Part shown: one piece after another, positions 47,420 to 57,440 of the stretch
Layout of the letters: the number at the start of each line of letters is the position of its first letter
How positions within the stretch are numbered: the first letter of the stretch is position 1
Assembly (NCBI GenBank): GCA_902702965.1
Contig: CACRXP010000378.1
Coordinates: 466,022 to 530,021 of the forward strand
Direction of reading: 5' to 3'
DNA: 64,000 nucleotides
From: Spirometra erinaceieuropaei
Lineage: Eukaryota; Platyhelminthes; Cestoda; Diphyllobothriidea; Diphyllobothriidae
Notes under the pieces: model-generated
Told to the model about the DNA's origin: nothing
What the model saw: only the letters and a program-made list of their open reading frames with translations
The model's database searches: none
Made by a program: the position numbers and the translations under genes

Positions 47420-48129
47420 GTGAGTCTTTTGATCTCAAAATCACTCTTAGAATGCGGCGCGCGCGGTCTCGAGAGGCAGATGGAAATGGGGTTGAGATAG
47501 GGGAACATACAGTTCTTCGAGGGCATGGAATCGTGTGAAGGCTCAGTTAAGAACTCCTGTTTAATCAACGGAGGTCAGAATAGGCGTACAGTGCGAGCTG
47601 AAACTCACAGTGCTCTCACATGTGTCTATGGCTGATCGATAAAAGGCGTGCCTTTACAGTGACCGAGTTTCTGGTTTCCATCGATAATTTCCAGGCTCTA
47701 TCAAAGAAGTCACTGTTGAACAAGAAAACTATTTTCGCAATGATATTGGGTGATCCTCAACCGCACTTTTTTATGGAACAATTGAAAAAAACAGTTTTGC
47801 TTTTATACCATCCCAAATGATATTCAATCTTTTTACCAATGCTCAAACAGTCTAGTAGATGAGAGTACTTTTGAAGCATATAAGTATATGCAAACAAGAA
47901 TAAGTGCACATCATTCTGTTGGCCGTCGAAGCAGACAAGCCCGGACAGCTTTTCGAAGCTCACAATCAGACAAACTCGGTCAATCTGCGATGGCAAAGAG
48001 AGAAATATTGGCAGAAATGTGAGCAGATTGGTGCAGAATCATCTCAGGCTTCTTCCGTCCTCACTCAGTCGGTCATAACCATGACCATCTTCTGAACCCA
48101 AAAACGCAAAAACATGTGCACAAAACCGG

Positions 48130-48460
48130 CTTAGAGATCTGTCAGACGCGTCACAATTAATTCACCGAAAGGAAGTTTATCAGCGCCTCACCGCTTGGCA
48201 TTCTCTCTCTCTCTCTCGCAGCATATGGATATTTATTCATTCTGGGGTGGAAGTGTACTGATCCACTGGCTCTGTGAGACAAACAAGCTTCGACTGAGTG
48301 GCAGAATTCATGAGTGAGCAAGCATATCCCAGGCCGAGTTCGGCAAAGTTGGAATAGCTTAGAAGCTCGCGAAAGTAATGCGGTCAGAATTGTGCAAGGT
48401 TTTTCGGGCTTATTTTGCCTTCATTAAGTCCACCATAACCCCGGCTAATATGAATGGCCA
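48130..48460 (+). repeat. Dispersed repeat, related to 7640-7980
   Basis: Same-orientation partner of 7640-7980 (shared blocks listed there). Contains a short (CT)n run at about 48206-48221. Confidence 0.6.
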
Positions 48461-48641
48461 CAGACAGTGTCTTTATACACGCATATATGCGTTGAAAAAC
48501 AGGCATCCCAAGAAATATAATTAGAAAGGTGAAGTTCTTTGGGAAACAGCAAAAGTTATTGTGTAAATTTTCGAGAGTGGTTCCCCAGCTCGTCTTCAGA
48601 CAACGGGAGTGCAAAAACAATTAACTCCTATTTAACTGCAA

Positions 48642-49064
48642 TTAACTTCTATGGGTTCAACCATATCCGGTTTCCTGGCAGAGGCAGTACTACAAAAATT
48701 AGAGAGCATAGCGCTTCCCACAGTCAACCCAAAACTTTGGCTGCGATACGTGGATGACACTTTTGTCATCATCAAGAAAAATTAGTTGAATCTGCTCCAT
48801 ACCAATATTAACTCAGTATTTCCAGGAATTGCATCTATTTTCGAAACAGAAGTCGATGAACAACTCCCATTCCTGGATGTCCTGGTATGCCGAAAAACCG
48901 ATGGATCACTTCAGACATCAGTTTATCGCAAAGAGGCGTATTCAGAGGTCATCTTACACTTAGAGAGTAACCACCCTGTCTCTCACAAACGGAGTACACT
49001 CTACAGCTTTCGGAATCGAGCCAAAGTTCACGCTCTGATGAAACAAGTTATCGAGCAGAAATGA
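48642..49064 (+). pseudogene. PLE reverse transcriptase fragment (motifs B to E region), interrupted
   Basis: In one frame it reads SMGSTISGF (motif B), LWLRYVDDTFVIIKK (motif C, YVDD catalytic pair), then TAG at 48783-48785, and continues NLLHTNINSVFPG, LPFLDVLVCRKTDGSLQTSV and YRKEAY to a stop at 49062-49064. PLE RTs copy element RNA at target DNA; this fragment lacks the fingers and motif A, so it cannot be active. The stop sits in a region otherwise in frame on both sides, pointing to a point mutation rather than a splice. Confidence 0.88.
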
Positions 49065-49246
49065 AATAACTCTACAAACTGTTCTCCCAAAATGGGTACC
49101 CGCATGACTTTATGCGTCAATGCATGAGGCACCAGTAACTCAAGGGAAAAGGTATTTCCAATGATACGGCCGCTCAGGCACCAAAACCAACCACATGGCG
49201 AACTCTCCCATGCGTTAAAAATGTATCTGGACTTGTCGAAAGACAA

Positions 49247-49675
49247 TTGAAAAAGTACCAGATACACGTAGCACATCAGCCGGCAACTACCTTACGCACG
49301 CAACTTGTACACCCTAAGGACAGGGTTGGCTACCTCGAAAGAAAAAGTGTGGTCTACAAAATCCCATGTTCTAGCTGTGATGCCGTTTATTGTGGCCAAA
49401 CTCGGAAATCTGTCTTAACCCGTATACATGAGCAGCAGTCAGCGTTGAAGAAACGCGACCACCTATTCCAGGTGGCCATGCACACACTGGACACTGGGCA
49501 CAAATTTGCATGGGAAAACACTCGCATTGTTGGCGCCTGCCCAACAAGGAAAGGCCGCGAATTCCTGGAGACAATGCACTCAGATGAGGCATGCATCAAC
49601 CGGCATATCGATTTAGATGCCACATACAAAATCGTTAAGGACAGATTCAAATTGACTCAACCAATCCCGAGATGA
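49247..49675 (+). pseudogene. PLE GIY-YIG endonuclease domain
   Basis: A 142-codon frame. It contains SVVYKIPCSSCDAVYCGQT: VVY stands at the GIY position and YCG at the YIG position, with the PLE-typical CSSC cysteine pair between. Then RKSVLTRIHEQ supplies the conserved Arg, followed by HTLDTGHKFAWENTRIV and a REFLETMHS glutamate region. The upstream LVHPKDRVGYLERK linker joins RT to endonuclease in intact PLEs. The start codon is nominal, since the frame is the 3' part of a longer lost ORF. It ends at TGA 49673-49675, shortly before the right terminal arm. Confidence 0.9.
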
Positions 49676-50010
49676 TGACCTTAACCAATCATAGAATCCT
49701 TTTGCCAAACTCAGTCTAGAAGTAAATTATTTTTACACGCCCGTTGTCTGAAGACGAGCTGGGGAACCAGTCTCAAAAATTTACACAATAAACTTTGCTG
49801 TGTCTCAAAGAACTTCACCTTTCTAACACACATATATATATTCGATCAGGAGCGGTAGACCTAAGTGGTGAAATAACTGTGTCAGGTTCGTCTGTGCGCA
49901 TGTTTGTGTTTCCGGTCCCAGCTGCTGGTCAGGGAAAAATAAGCCCAAAACAGTACTGTATCAAGTTTATCCTCACTCTCTGTCCTCTCTTCTTGACACA
50001 TATATGCATA

Positions 50011-50967
50011 CAGTAGATGTGCTAACTCCTGCAATATTGACAGAAATTCTGAGATGCGTTTTTCACTCAAAAAGAAAACTTAGACAGGGTTGCAATAATA
50101 ATCACCGTGCAGCATGACCCAATAATAATTCTGTTATTCCTGGACGCCAGCTTTCAAACAAACTTCTTTTTGGCAGCCTGCAAAAATGGCCACTTAAGTG
50201 CCATGAAAATTTCTCGTTGATTTTCGGTGTCTTTATAAATTCAGATATATTGCACGGAAACCATGCGTAAAAATATTCATTCTTTTGCTTATTTGGTAGA
50301 GAATTACGTCTTCTTAAAATTTTTTACTTAAAGGAAGCATACAAGTCAGATTTGATAGACTTTTCCAATTCCTGAACTTTTTGATACCAACATGCCGCTA
50401 TACTTTCCAAACAACAAGACTTGTATTTTCCGCGTACGAAAAAGCACATATTTCCCTACGTTATTAAGAGGAGACCGTATAGGAATTTACAAAATGTATC
50501 AGTAGATCTGAGTACATTGTAAATTTTGCAAGCAACATTAGTAAATGCAGAGACATGGTGTTTTGTGAATGGGTATTATACGGTCCTAAAAATATCCTAA
50601 TTAAAGACCTTTTAAAACCGGATTATATCCTCATCTTAAGTAAAAAGTTAAAGATATGGTTCCTTACCCAATGAGCAAGGGGATGAATATCTTTATGCAT
50701 GCTTTCTATGAAATATATTTGAATTTATAAGGACATCGAAGATCAACGAGAAACATTCATGTTAATCAGGACGCCAATTTTTACAGAGTGCAGTTTAGCA
50801 GGCAGCCGAAAAGAAGTTCGTTCAAAAGCCAGCGTCCTGTAGAAATGGAATTATTATGAAACGATACTGCATGGCAATTGGTAGTCCGGCCTTACTTAAG
50901 TATTCTTTTTAGTGGGAAACACCTTCCAGAATTTCGGTTAACATTTCATGAGTCAGCACGTCTATAA
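50011..50967 (+). mobile_element. Fold-back TA-MITE, subfamily C, complete but diverged, intron 3
   Basis: Left end CAGTAGATGTGCTAACTCC after TA (50009-50010). Right end gagtcagcacgtctata, where CTG has mutated. The spacer (ttattaagaggagaccgtat) is in plus orientation. Similar to the copy at 8672 but older. Confidence 0.85.
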
Positions 50968-50984
50968 TCTACATATATGAGATG

Positions 50985-51350
50985 AAGAGGCGATCTCGAG
51001 AACCATAGTTGTATTGCCCTGACGTTTCAAAAGCAAACAAGCTTTCATCGTCGGAAGTGAGTGTTGTACCTTGCCTCACAGTATTTATAGGCGGTGACGA
51101 TCTTGTTACAACGGGTTTACGTCTATTCGGGGGTCGTCGTTCGGACGCTAGCTGTCATCGCACGTGTTTGTATTGATCTTAGCTCTCTTCATAGGCTGGT
51201 AATCTTCTTCACCACCCCGCAGCCACTTGTGTTCTCACCTGCCGCATGAGCGGCAGTGACGATTACACCCTCATCGGGTCCGTTCGTTTTCACACCCGCC
51301 AGATAATTGGACGACGCGACTGTAGTGACGATCGCACCTTCGTCAGACTC
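50985..51350 (-). mobile_element. Penelope-like element 3' end fragment
   Basis: On the minus strand the end reads cgacgatgaaagc, a loop, gcttttgaaacgtcaggg, then gcaataca and ctcgagatcgcc. This is the same order as the PLE terminus at 53642 (CTGANGA, hairpin, GAAACGTC, A-rich, gatcgc). Here the core is altered (CGACGATGA). The adjacent 300 bp carry repeated gtgacgat motifs like the C-terminal coding region of the PLE at 53642. No endonuclease motif survives. Confidence 0.55.
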
Positions 51351-52544
51351 GGGTTGTAGTACAAGTGCGAGTGTGTCCTCAATGGACTAGGCCGTATTTT
51401 GGGTTTCTGTCTTGTCGTAGCCTGCCTCTTCTCTTCTGTTCACTGAGCTGTCGATTACTAGTCGTTATATGACTGCCTGTTAGGGACCCAGATTGAATCC
51501 CTAGGCGCGACGGAACAATCACGTCCCCTAACTTGATCAGTGAACTCCCATCCCATGATTAACACATGTATATTATATGCGATAAGATCCGGTTAATTGA
51601 ACTACCATTTATGTGGATAGGAAGAATCTCCTGCCACTTTTTGAAGAACTGAAACAGATTGTTTATATTATCCTTATTTCTCTCCTGCTAACTGGGGACC
51701 TAATGCGCGTATATGGGTTGGTTTTTGCTCCAAGTCAGTAACGGAGAGACAATGTTGGATGAATAGTTAGCATTTTGACAGCTAGAGGAATGGTTTGATG
51801 GTCGAGAGCTTGGCAAAGTAGCTGGTCTGCCTGTTGTTCACATGTCATTCAACAAATTAACCTCTACATTCAGGGCGCCTGCGAGCGTGGAAACGAGCCT
51901 ACTGATCCAGGCGCCTACGGACAATTTGTTGTTTACGGACTTTCCCAAGCTGATGTCAGTCGTGCGGTCTAATCGCCTGTTACAGCCACTCTCTTGCATA
52001 CAAATAGCATGGAAAGTTGGGATGTAACACTAAGCATCAAAGTTTCCCTGTTGGACCGAAAACCAAGTCAACTCTAATAATCGTCAACTGTTGGCAAACT
52101 GGGTTTGCCAAAGTCTGCAATTACAGGAATATTGCACAGTAGAATAACTTACGAGACTAAGAACACCTGAAGATCACTCCTGGGTTCCGAAAATGAACGA
52201 ATTATCTGATTTAGAAATTGATACATGCATTCATAATCCAACGATCCGAAGGTTTGCACTTTGCTCCAATCCCCCCACTAACCGCAGCTTCACCTTAAGG
52301 TCACCGGACCTAGTCATAGTCCATCGAAATTTCAAGCGTTTTGGTACAACCAGAAAAAAGACGTTTACCTGAACTGTCTATTAAACAAGCAGAGTATTTA
52401 TACGACTGTTGTCTTTCAGCATTAGATCTTAAATTTTGGGTGGAATTCCAGTTAGAGAGGGGCATATGAAACCCTATTACGGAAGGCCTTGCTCTAAAGC
52501 CCAGGAAGTTAGGGTTTGTGTTAGGACGACTAGGATTAACGTTA
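51351..52544. other. Intron sequence without recognised features
   Basis: No repeat landmark or domain seen. Confidence 0.35.
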
Positions 52545-53540
52545 CAGTGGGTGGGCAAACTCATGAAATGTCGACTGAAATTCCAAAATGTGTTTTCAAT
52601 TCAAAAAGATTGATAAAGTAGAATTGTAGAATTAATCAATGTGCAGCATAGGTCTATAATAATTCAGTTACATCAGGATGCTAGCTTTCGAATGAATTTC
52701 TTTCCGGCTGCATGCAAAAGCTATTCTCTGTAAAAAATGACTACTTCAGTAACATGCATTTTTTCATTTATTTTCGATACTCCTATAGATTCAAATATAT
52801 TTCATGGCAAAAATGCATAAAAAGATTCATGCTTTTGATCATTCGGTAGAAAATGACGTCTTTTTCTAATTTTATACTCGTAGTTAGGGTAGGATTCGCT
52901 TTTGGCATGTTTCTAATTGTGAGATTTTTTTAATACCTTGAAATGGCCGTTCATAAAACGGCATGTCTTTGAATTTACTAACATGGCTTGTAAAGTTAAC
53001 AATATGGTTCAAATCCACTGCTAAATTTTATGAACCCCATATGGTCTCCTCTTAATACCATAAAGAAATGTATGGTTTTCCGCAGGCATAAAAAGTATAC
53101 GGCTTGTGGTTTGGGAACCTGAATGCAAATGTAACGGCAGGTCGGGTTCAAAATTTTTCGGGAACTGGAAAAGTTTTTTAAAACCGAGTCAGACCCTTCC
53201 TTCGAGTATAAAATTGGAAGAAGAGGTAATCTCCTACCGAATGAGCAAAAGTTGGAATAGTTTTATTCATGTTCTTTAAGAAATATATTTGAATTTTTAA
53301 GCGCATCTAGAATCATTGAGTAAATTGCATGCAGCATAAGTAGTCATTTTTTTACAGAGTCTGGTTCCTGCATGCAGCCGGGAAGAAGTTTCTTCGAAAG
53401 CCGGCATCCTGAGATAGCTGAATTATTATAAAATTATGCTGCGTAATGATTAGTTTTACAACCCTACTTGATTAATATTTTCGAAACGAAAATGCATTTC
53501 GGAATTTCGGTTGACACTTTATGGGTTAGCCCACCTACTA
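52545..53540 (-). mobile_element. Fold-back TA-MITE, subfamily A, complete copy, intron 3
   Basis: Left end CAGTGGGTGGGCAAACTC after TA (52543-52544), right end gggttagcccacctacta with the last G mutated. The spacer is inverted (atggtctcctcttaatacc). 996 bp. Confidence 0.9.
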
Positions 53541-53641
53541 TTGGTTTAGTTTTAGGAATAAGTCCAGGACAGGTAGCGTTGCTGGTAGTGGTAGACACTG
53601 GTAGATGCGGGCTCACTAATTGCGTTAAGTGACACACTCGT

Positions 53642-54430
53642 CATGTTTTGGAAGATGAAGATGCGATCACTGGAACAAGAAATTTATTTGCCTGACGTTT
53701 CGGATTCTCAATCGAATCCATCATCAGAGACATTCGCAGATAAAGGTGATTCTGGCACCGGGAGTGCAGTATTTATAGCACGTGGCTGCCGTGGGAGCGT
53801 ATGCGCACTGCAAGTAACAGTTCTCGCAATCACCGCTGGGGTCGTATTTGATGCGGTGCTGGCTTGTCGGTCCGAGTCCGAGTCGTTAATTGCCGCGATT
53901 TCGTCATCCGTGCTGGATGCTGGTGTGACGATTGCTCGGTAAACTGGCTCACTGTCACCGTGATAATTGCTCGCCCGCGCCCTCCCCGCGTGACTGATTC
54001 TCCTGCCCAGGGAAAATCGCAGTACGGAATATGGTAACGGGAGGTCATTGTGCTTGTTGATGTATTGTAGGCTTGAGAACCATGACTCGAGCAGCTCGCG
54101 ACTCACGCGGTTGTCCCCCCTTGCGAGGATTTCGGTCCCTTGAAATTTGAAAATATGGCCGGGTCCCGTCGACTGTGCCGCCACCTGAGAGTTCGCGTCT
54201 CCCCGCCTCACTGCTGCTGCGTGCTCGGCAATTCGCGTACGGAGTAATCTCCCAGTTTCTCCGACGTAGTTGCTTTGTCCGCAATTATACCAGATCCGGT
54301 AAACGACTCCTGACGTTTCCTGCCGTGGCAGCGGGTCTTTTGGCCTCATGACTTGGCGCCTAATGGTTGCTTCCGGCCTGTGTCCACCTGTTTTGTCCAC
54401 AGGTCCTAGTCTCAAGCCCCGCCAGCGGCC
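53642..54430 (-). mobile_element. Penelope-like element 3' part with GIY-YIG domain
   Basis: Reads on the minus strand: GIY-YIG endonuclease, a Ser/Thr/Asp-rich C-terminal extension, a stop at 53708, then a hammerhead-like motif (53689-53732) overlapping the end of the frame, then aataaatttcttgttcc. The RT is absent: truncation or a SINE (54440-54760) marks its upstream edge. A closely related, more decayed copy is at 62500-63640. Confidence 0.88.
53689..53732 (-). ncRNA. Hammerhead-like ribozyme motif at PLE 3' end
   Basis: On the minus strand: UGUCU (stem I, 5' side), CUGAUGA (conserved core), U, GGAUUC-GAUUGA-GAAUCC (stem II, 6 bp), GAAAC (core), GUC (cleavage-site triplet), AGGCA (stem I, 3' side; 5 pairs including one G-U). 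Stem III would be just the AC/GU step with no loop, as expected for hammerheads that work as dimers. One extra U lies between core and stem II. PLEs are known to carry hammerhead ribozymes; whether this copy cleaves is unknown. Confidence 0.5.
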
Positions 54431-54556
54431 CGCGATGGTTAGTAATATAGACCAAATAACATTGCCGACAAGGTCAAAGGAAAGTAGAGTGCCCATTCCA
54501 GGCAGGGCTTGAGATTGTGCCCCAATGTACAGCGGGACGCGTATGTCCTGTAACAC
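53708..54556 (-). pseudogene. PLE ORF remnant, GIY-YIG endonuclease
   Basis: A 282-codon frame. The first ~65 residues read through SINE-derived sequence and are not PLE. The PLE part starts about RRQVMRPKDPLPRQETSG. The nuclease core is GVVYRIWYNCGQSNYVGETG (GIY = GVVY, YIG = YVG, with one Cys retained), followed by RLLRTRIAEH (Arg and His conserved), HIFKFQGTEILARGD and RELLESWFSS (metal-binding Glu region). A ~130-residue low-complexity tail ends LSANVSDDGFD. The domain itself is intact, but with no RT attached it is a dead-end copy unless supplied in trans. Confidence 0.85.
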
Positions 54557-54760
54557 ACCCTTCCACCGTTGTTAGTCTATCTGATCGCGACCCACAAGAC
54601 GCCGAGCTCGTGGCTCAATGCCCAGGGCATTGGGCTTCAAAATAACCGGTCGCAGAAGTAGCCCAAACTCTGGGGCTTGTGTGTGGCTGGCAGATGATGA
54701 CTAGCAATTCAAAACTGGCAATTTCAGCCCGCATTGTCTTTGTCGGCAGTGTTGGGGGAG
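54440..54760. mobile_element. tRNA-derived SINE copy plus inverted SINE end
   Basis: Plus strand about 54556-54756: leader (ccgttgttagtctatctg, acccacaagac), tRNA-like head (gccgagctcgtggctcaatg, 54601 on) and body (ctctggggcttgtgtgtggc, aaaactggcaatttcagccc, gcattgtctttgtcggcagt). About 54460-54510 carries an inverted body end (acattgccgacaaggtcaaa, gtgcccattccagg). Head-to-head pairing recurs in this family. Confidence 0.65.
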
Positions 54761-55423
54761 ATCCATAATCCCCTGTCCGACCCGAATTACAAGTTACATA
54801 GTTTCTGCCAAAAAGTGTATGCCTTTGGATGGAAAGAAATTCGACGCAGTAGATTTGGCCTAGTTCATTGGGGAGAGTTGTCAGTACCGAATGCTAAGAC
54901 CTGGTCTGATTTGCATGCGTCTACACAGTGAACATTATGCCTGCTGACGTGTTTGTTTGCATAGCAAATCGAAGGTTTACTGGGGGTTAGGCAACGCCTA
55001 TGACTGCTTTGATGTAATCTGGCGTCCTTACGTGGCATTTATTTCTCCCTCGGTATTTTCCTGAAGTCATTAAGAATTTATGTAAAAAAATTATATGATA
55101 CTTGCACAGTCCTATCCTACTATCAAAATTTGTGGCGTATCAGATCAAGAACCCGGTATATAATTTAAGTAATCTGGAAGGGAATTGCTGCTATTAGCAG
55201 TGCCGTCATTGCAGAATATGTCTGTCTCTTAGCTTGTAAAACGACCTCTGCTTTTATTGTTGATTTAGGCCTCATAGAAGCGAGTTTTCATTTACACATC
55301 TATCAGGTCTAAAATATTCGACTAACCTTACCCTTGTCATGCTCCAGCATTTTAATGAAACTGGCAGCTACCTCAGTCAGGTTCTTAAGTTACTTAAAAT
55401 GAATCGTTCCAAGCGAGGAAGAA

Positions 55424-56262
55424 GAAGCTGAAGAAGAAGAAGAAGAAGAAGAGAGGTCGAGCACCGGAACATTTTGTTTATGGTCCTAAGCTTTAGAACT
55501 CCTGCGGGAGTCCATTGTCAGAAACGGTAGCAGCAACAGAACGAGCGACATTTATAGGGCATGTAAGCCAAGCACTGACCAGAAAAAAAGAGCAAGTGAA
55601 GCACGTTATCTCAAAAACTGGCTCTTCGAAGGCATTCATAAGTCGCTGCCCATGCGATCGCCCGCAGAGTACTCAAACATCAGCACCATCAACGATATGG
55701 CATTCTATGCCATACATTAAGGACGTTTCAGAAGCAACCGAGCGAATTGTTGCAGAGTTGTGTTGGAATTGCACACCGCCCTAAAACCACTATGGGCCGG
55801 TTAAAACCTGAAGAGCAATCTGCAGTGATGTATCGCATGTCATGCCAAAACTGTCCTCGTAACTACACAGGCCAGGCTGAACGACGAGGCTGTGCGAAGA
55901 AGTGACGCACACCTACGAACTGGGTCATAAGTTTAACTTCGAAGCCGCCAAAATAATTGCCCACGCCGACAACAAAACAGGTCAGAAATCGATGGAGGCC
56001 TGGGCCCCGGATGAGAACTCTGTCAATCGATTTATCGATCTGGCGCTGGCATACAGAGCACTGCGCGGTCACCTCCAGGCTTGCGCCGTCGGTCAACGAT
56101 TGGCTAACACGCTCTATAACTGTCGTTTGTTCTATTGTTGCTACTATCTCTAACGATGGACTCCTGCACGAGTTCGGGCGCTCAGTACAATGAACATAAT
56201 GTTCCGGTGCTCGACTCCACCCCGTCTCCTTCTTTTTCTTCTTCTTCTTCTTCTTCTTCTTC
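55424..56262 (+). mobile_element. Mini Penelope-like element with inverted arms and GAA/TTC ends
   Basis: The left arm (55424-55590) is the inverted copy of the right arm (about 56075-56262). Both carry gtcgagcaccggaacatt (as complement on the right) and both end outward in (GAA)n or (TTC)n. Inside, decayed PLE coding sequence is readable: PYIKDVSEATERIV (pre-endonuclease linker), then frameshifted, VMYRMSCQNCPRNYTGQAE (GIY-YIG core) and VTHTYELGHKFNFEAAKIIA. There is no RT. Total 840 bp. Confidence 0.85.
55800..56153 (+). pseudogene. PLE GIY-YIG endonuclease, frameshifted
   Basis: VMYRMSCQNCPRNYTGQAERR is at about 55827-55889. After the Arg region a deletion/frameshift (55880-55905) removes the catalytic-Arg helix, and the frame resumes as THTYELGHKFNFEAAKIIAH and MEAWAPDENSVNRFIDLA. 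The key Arg/His region is lost, so it is inactive. Confidence 0.75.
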
Positions 56263-56610
56263 AATTATGCATACACCTGTAACTGGAAATTTCGCCTTCA
56301 TGCATGAATAATCACTATTTTATGAGGCGGGCCGTGTGATCTATCACCGACTACTTGATACTTATTGTATAATCTGTTATTAATGCACCGACGAGTTGTG
56401 GGACTTAGAATTCCATAGATACAAGGGTGGACGAAGAGTTCCCTCTTTTCTAATTGCTTGTTAGTCCTGCTAGGTGATAAACACTGGAAAACGGCTTTTT
56501 ACCGTTGCCTATTCATTCGACTGTCTTTCAACTATTAACAACGTGATGGCATTTGATTTAAAAAGAGGCTGACCACTTTTCTTTGTTCTTCCTCTCCAAT
56601 TTTCTCTTAG

Positions 56611-56756
56611 GCTTCGGTGGCTGCAAATTCATTACTTTTGAAGACAAGAATTGGCACTCGGAATGCTTCAACTGTAACAAATGCCAGTGCAGTCTCGTTG
56701 GTCGTGGTTTCTTAGTGGAAGATGGTGCGGTCGTTTGTCCAGACTGCAGTGCTTAG
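56611..56756 (+). CDS. FHL: FHL-family protein, coding exon 4 (rest of codon 232 to stop)
   Basis: Begins GC, completing the split Gly232 codon, and reads FGGCKFITFEDKNWHSECF. It completes LIM4 (His247, Cys250, Cys253, Cys256, Cys274, Cys277) and ends VVCPDCSA with TAG at 56754-56756. The SLVGRGFL motif before the last zinc pair is diagnostic for FHL LIM4. Summed over four exons the CDS is 840 nt, 279 residues plus stop, the same length as human FHL2. Every zinc ligand is present, so this looks like a functional gene despite its repeat-filled introns. Confidence 0.97.
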
Positions 56757-57440
56757 ACTCCCCCCCTCCCCCCCCCTCCAAGATGTCGCCTCCCTCCCTC
56801 GGCTTCCGGTTTTAATTTGATGTGGTTCAAGGGGTCAGGCGTGTGGCTTTCCCACCCCAAATCTTGTATTCAAAGCTAGTATATATGTATATGCATATAC
56901 ACAGGCACGTATAAACAAATAGTCCATTCAGAGCAGTGTTCACCTCAGTCATCCCGCTGACTGCCCCTAAGCTATAGTCGAGGCGGATGCTTTCCCCACC
57001 TCCACGGTGTTTAAATCGAGTTAGCACTCATCGACCCCAGGGCCCCCTCCCCGTCGTAACGCCCACCTCACTCCCACCAACCACATGGGTGTGTTAGCGC
57101 CATCCAATCTCTTCATGCTTGGTGGTATTTAAGAACATATGTTCAGTCAAGAAGCAATTTATTTTTCTAAGTAAGTCCACTCATTCAACAGCCACCCTTA
57201 GCCACGACATGTCTTCTCTTCAGTTGTTCCCTTTCGGGGACTCTAGTAACCCAACTTACCTACCTTTGCTGATCCGAAGCCTCCAAGCTCCTTTTGTCTC
57301 CCACCGAAGCCCACTGTGGTAGAAACTATTATACAACCCAGTCCTTCAGCGCGATCGGTTTTCTTTTGTCTCGAGGTCTATTGTCGTTTTTATTTAAAAA
57401 TTGTGCTTTTGCTTTAAATAAACGTGTCCTGTGATTTGAC
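56757..57440 (+). other. FHL 3' untranslated region (predicted)
   Basis: Starts in a C-rich run (cctccccccccctcc). No further coding sequence follows. The end is set by the poly(A) signal at 57417 plus about 20 nt. A (TA)n/TATG-like stretch lies at about 56880. Confidence 0.6.
57417..57422 (+). terminator. Poly(A) signal AATAAA for the FHL gene
   Basis: Canonical AATAAA about 660 bp after the stop codon, followed by a GTGTCCTGTG G/T-rich element, the usual downstream signal for cleavage. Confidence 0.65.

Larger units (their letters stand above)
48521..49828 (+). mobile_element. Penelope-like element, 5'-truncated, bounded by inverted terminal arms
   Basis: The left arm (48521-48609) is the inverted copy of the right arm (49740-49828), the inverted pseudo-LTR arrangement common in PLEs. 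Between them the sense strand encodes an RT segment from motif B onward (TSMGSTISGFLAEAVLQKLE) through motif C (LRYVDD at 48741-48758), then LPFLDVLVCRKTDGS, then a GIY-YIG endonuclease. Everything upstream of RT motif B is missing. An in-frame TAG (48783) and a frame change after 49064 make it non-functional. Confidence 0.92.
47420..56610 (+). other. FHL intron 3 (9191 bp)
   Basis: GT at 47420, AG at 56610 after ccaattttctcttag. The largest intron and a trap for mobile elements: a dispersed repeat (48130), PLEs at 48521, 50985, 53642 and 55424, MITEs at 50011 and 52545, and a SINE at 54440. All are degenerate; none offers a competing intact gene. Confidence 0.93.
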
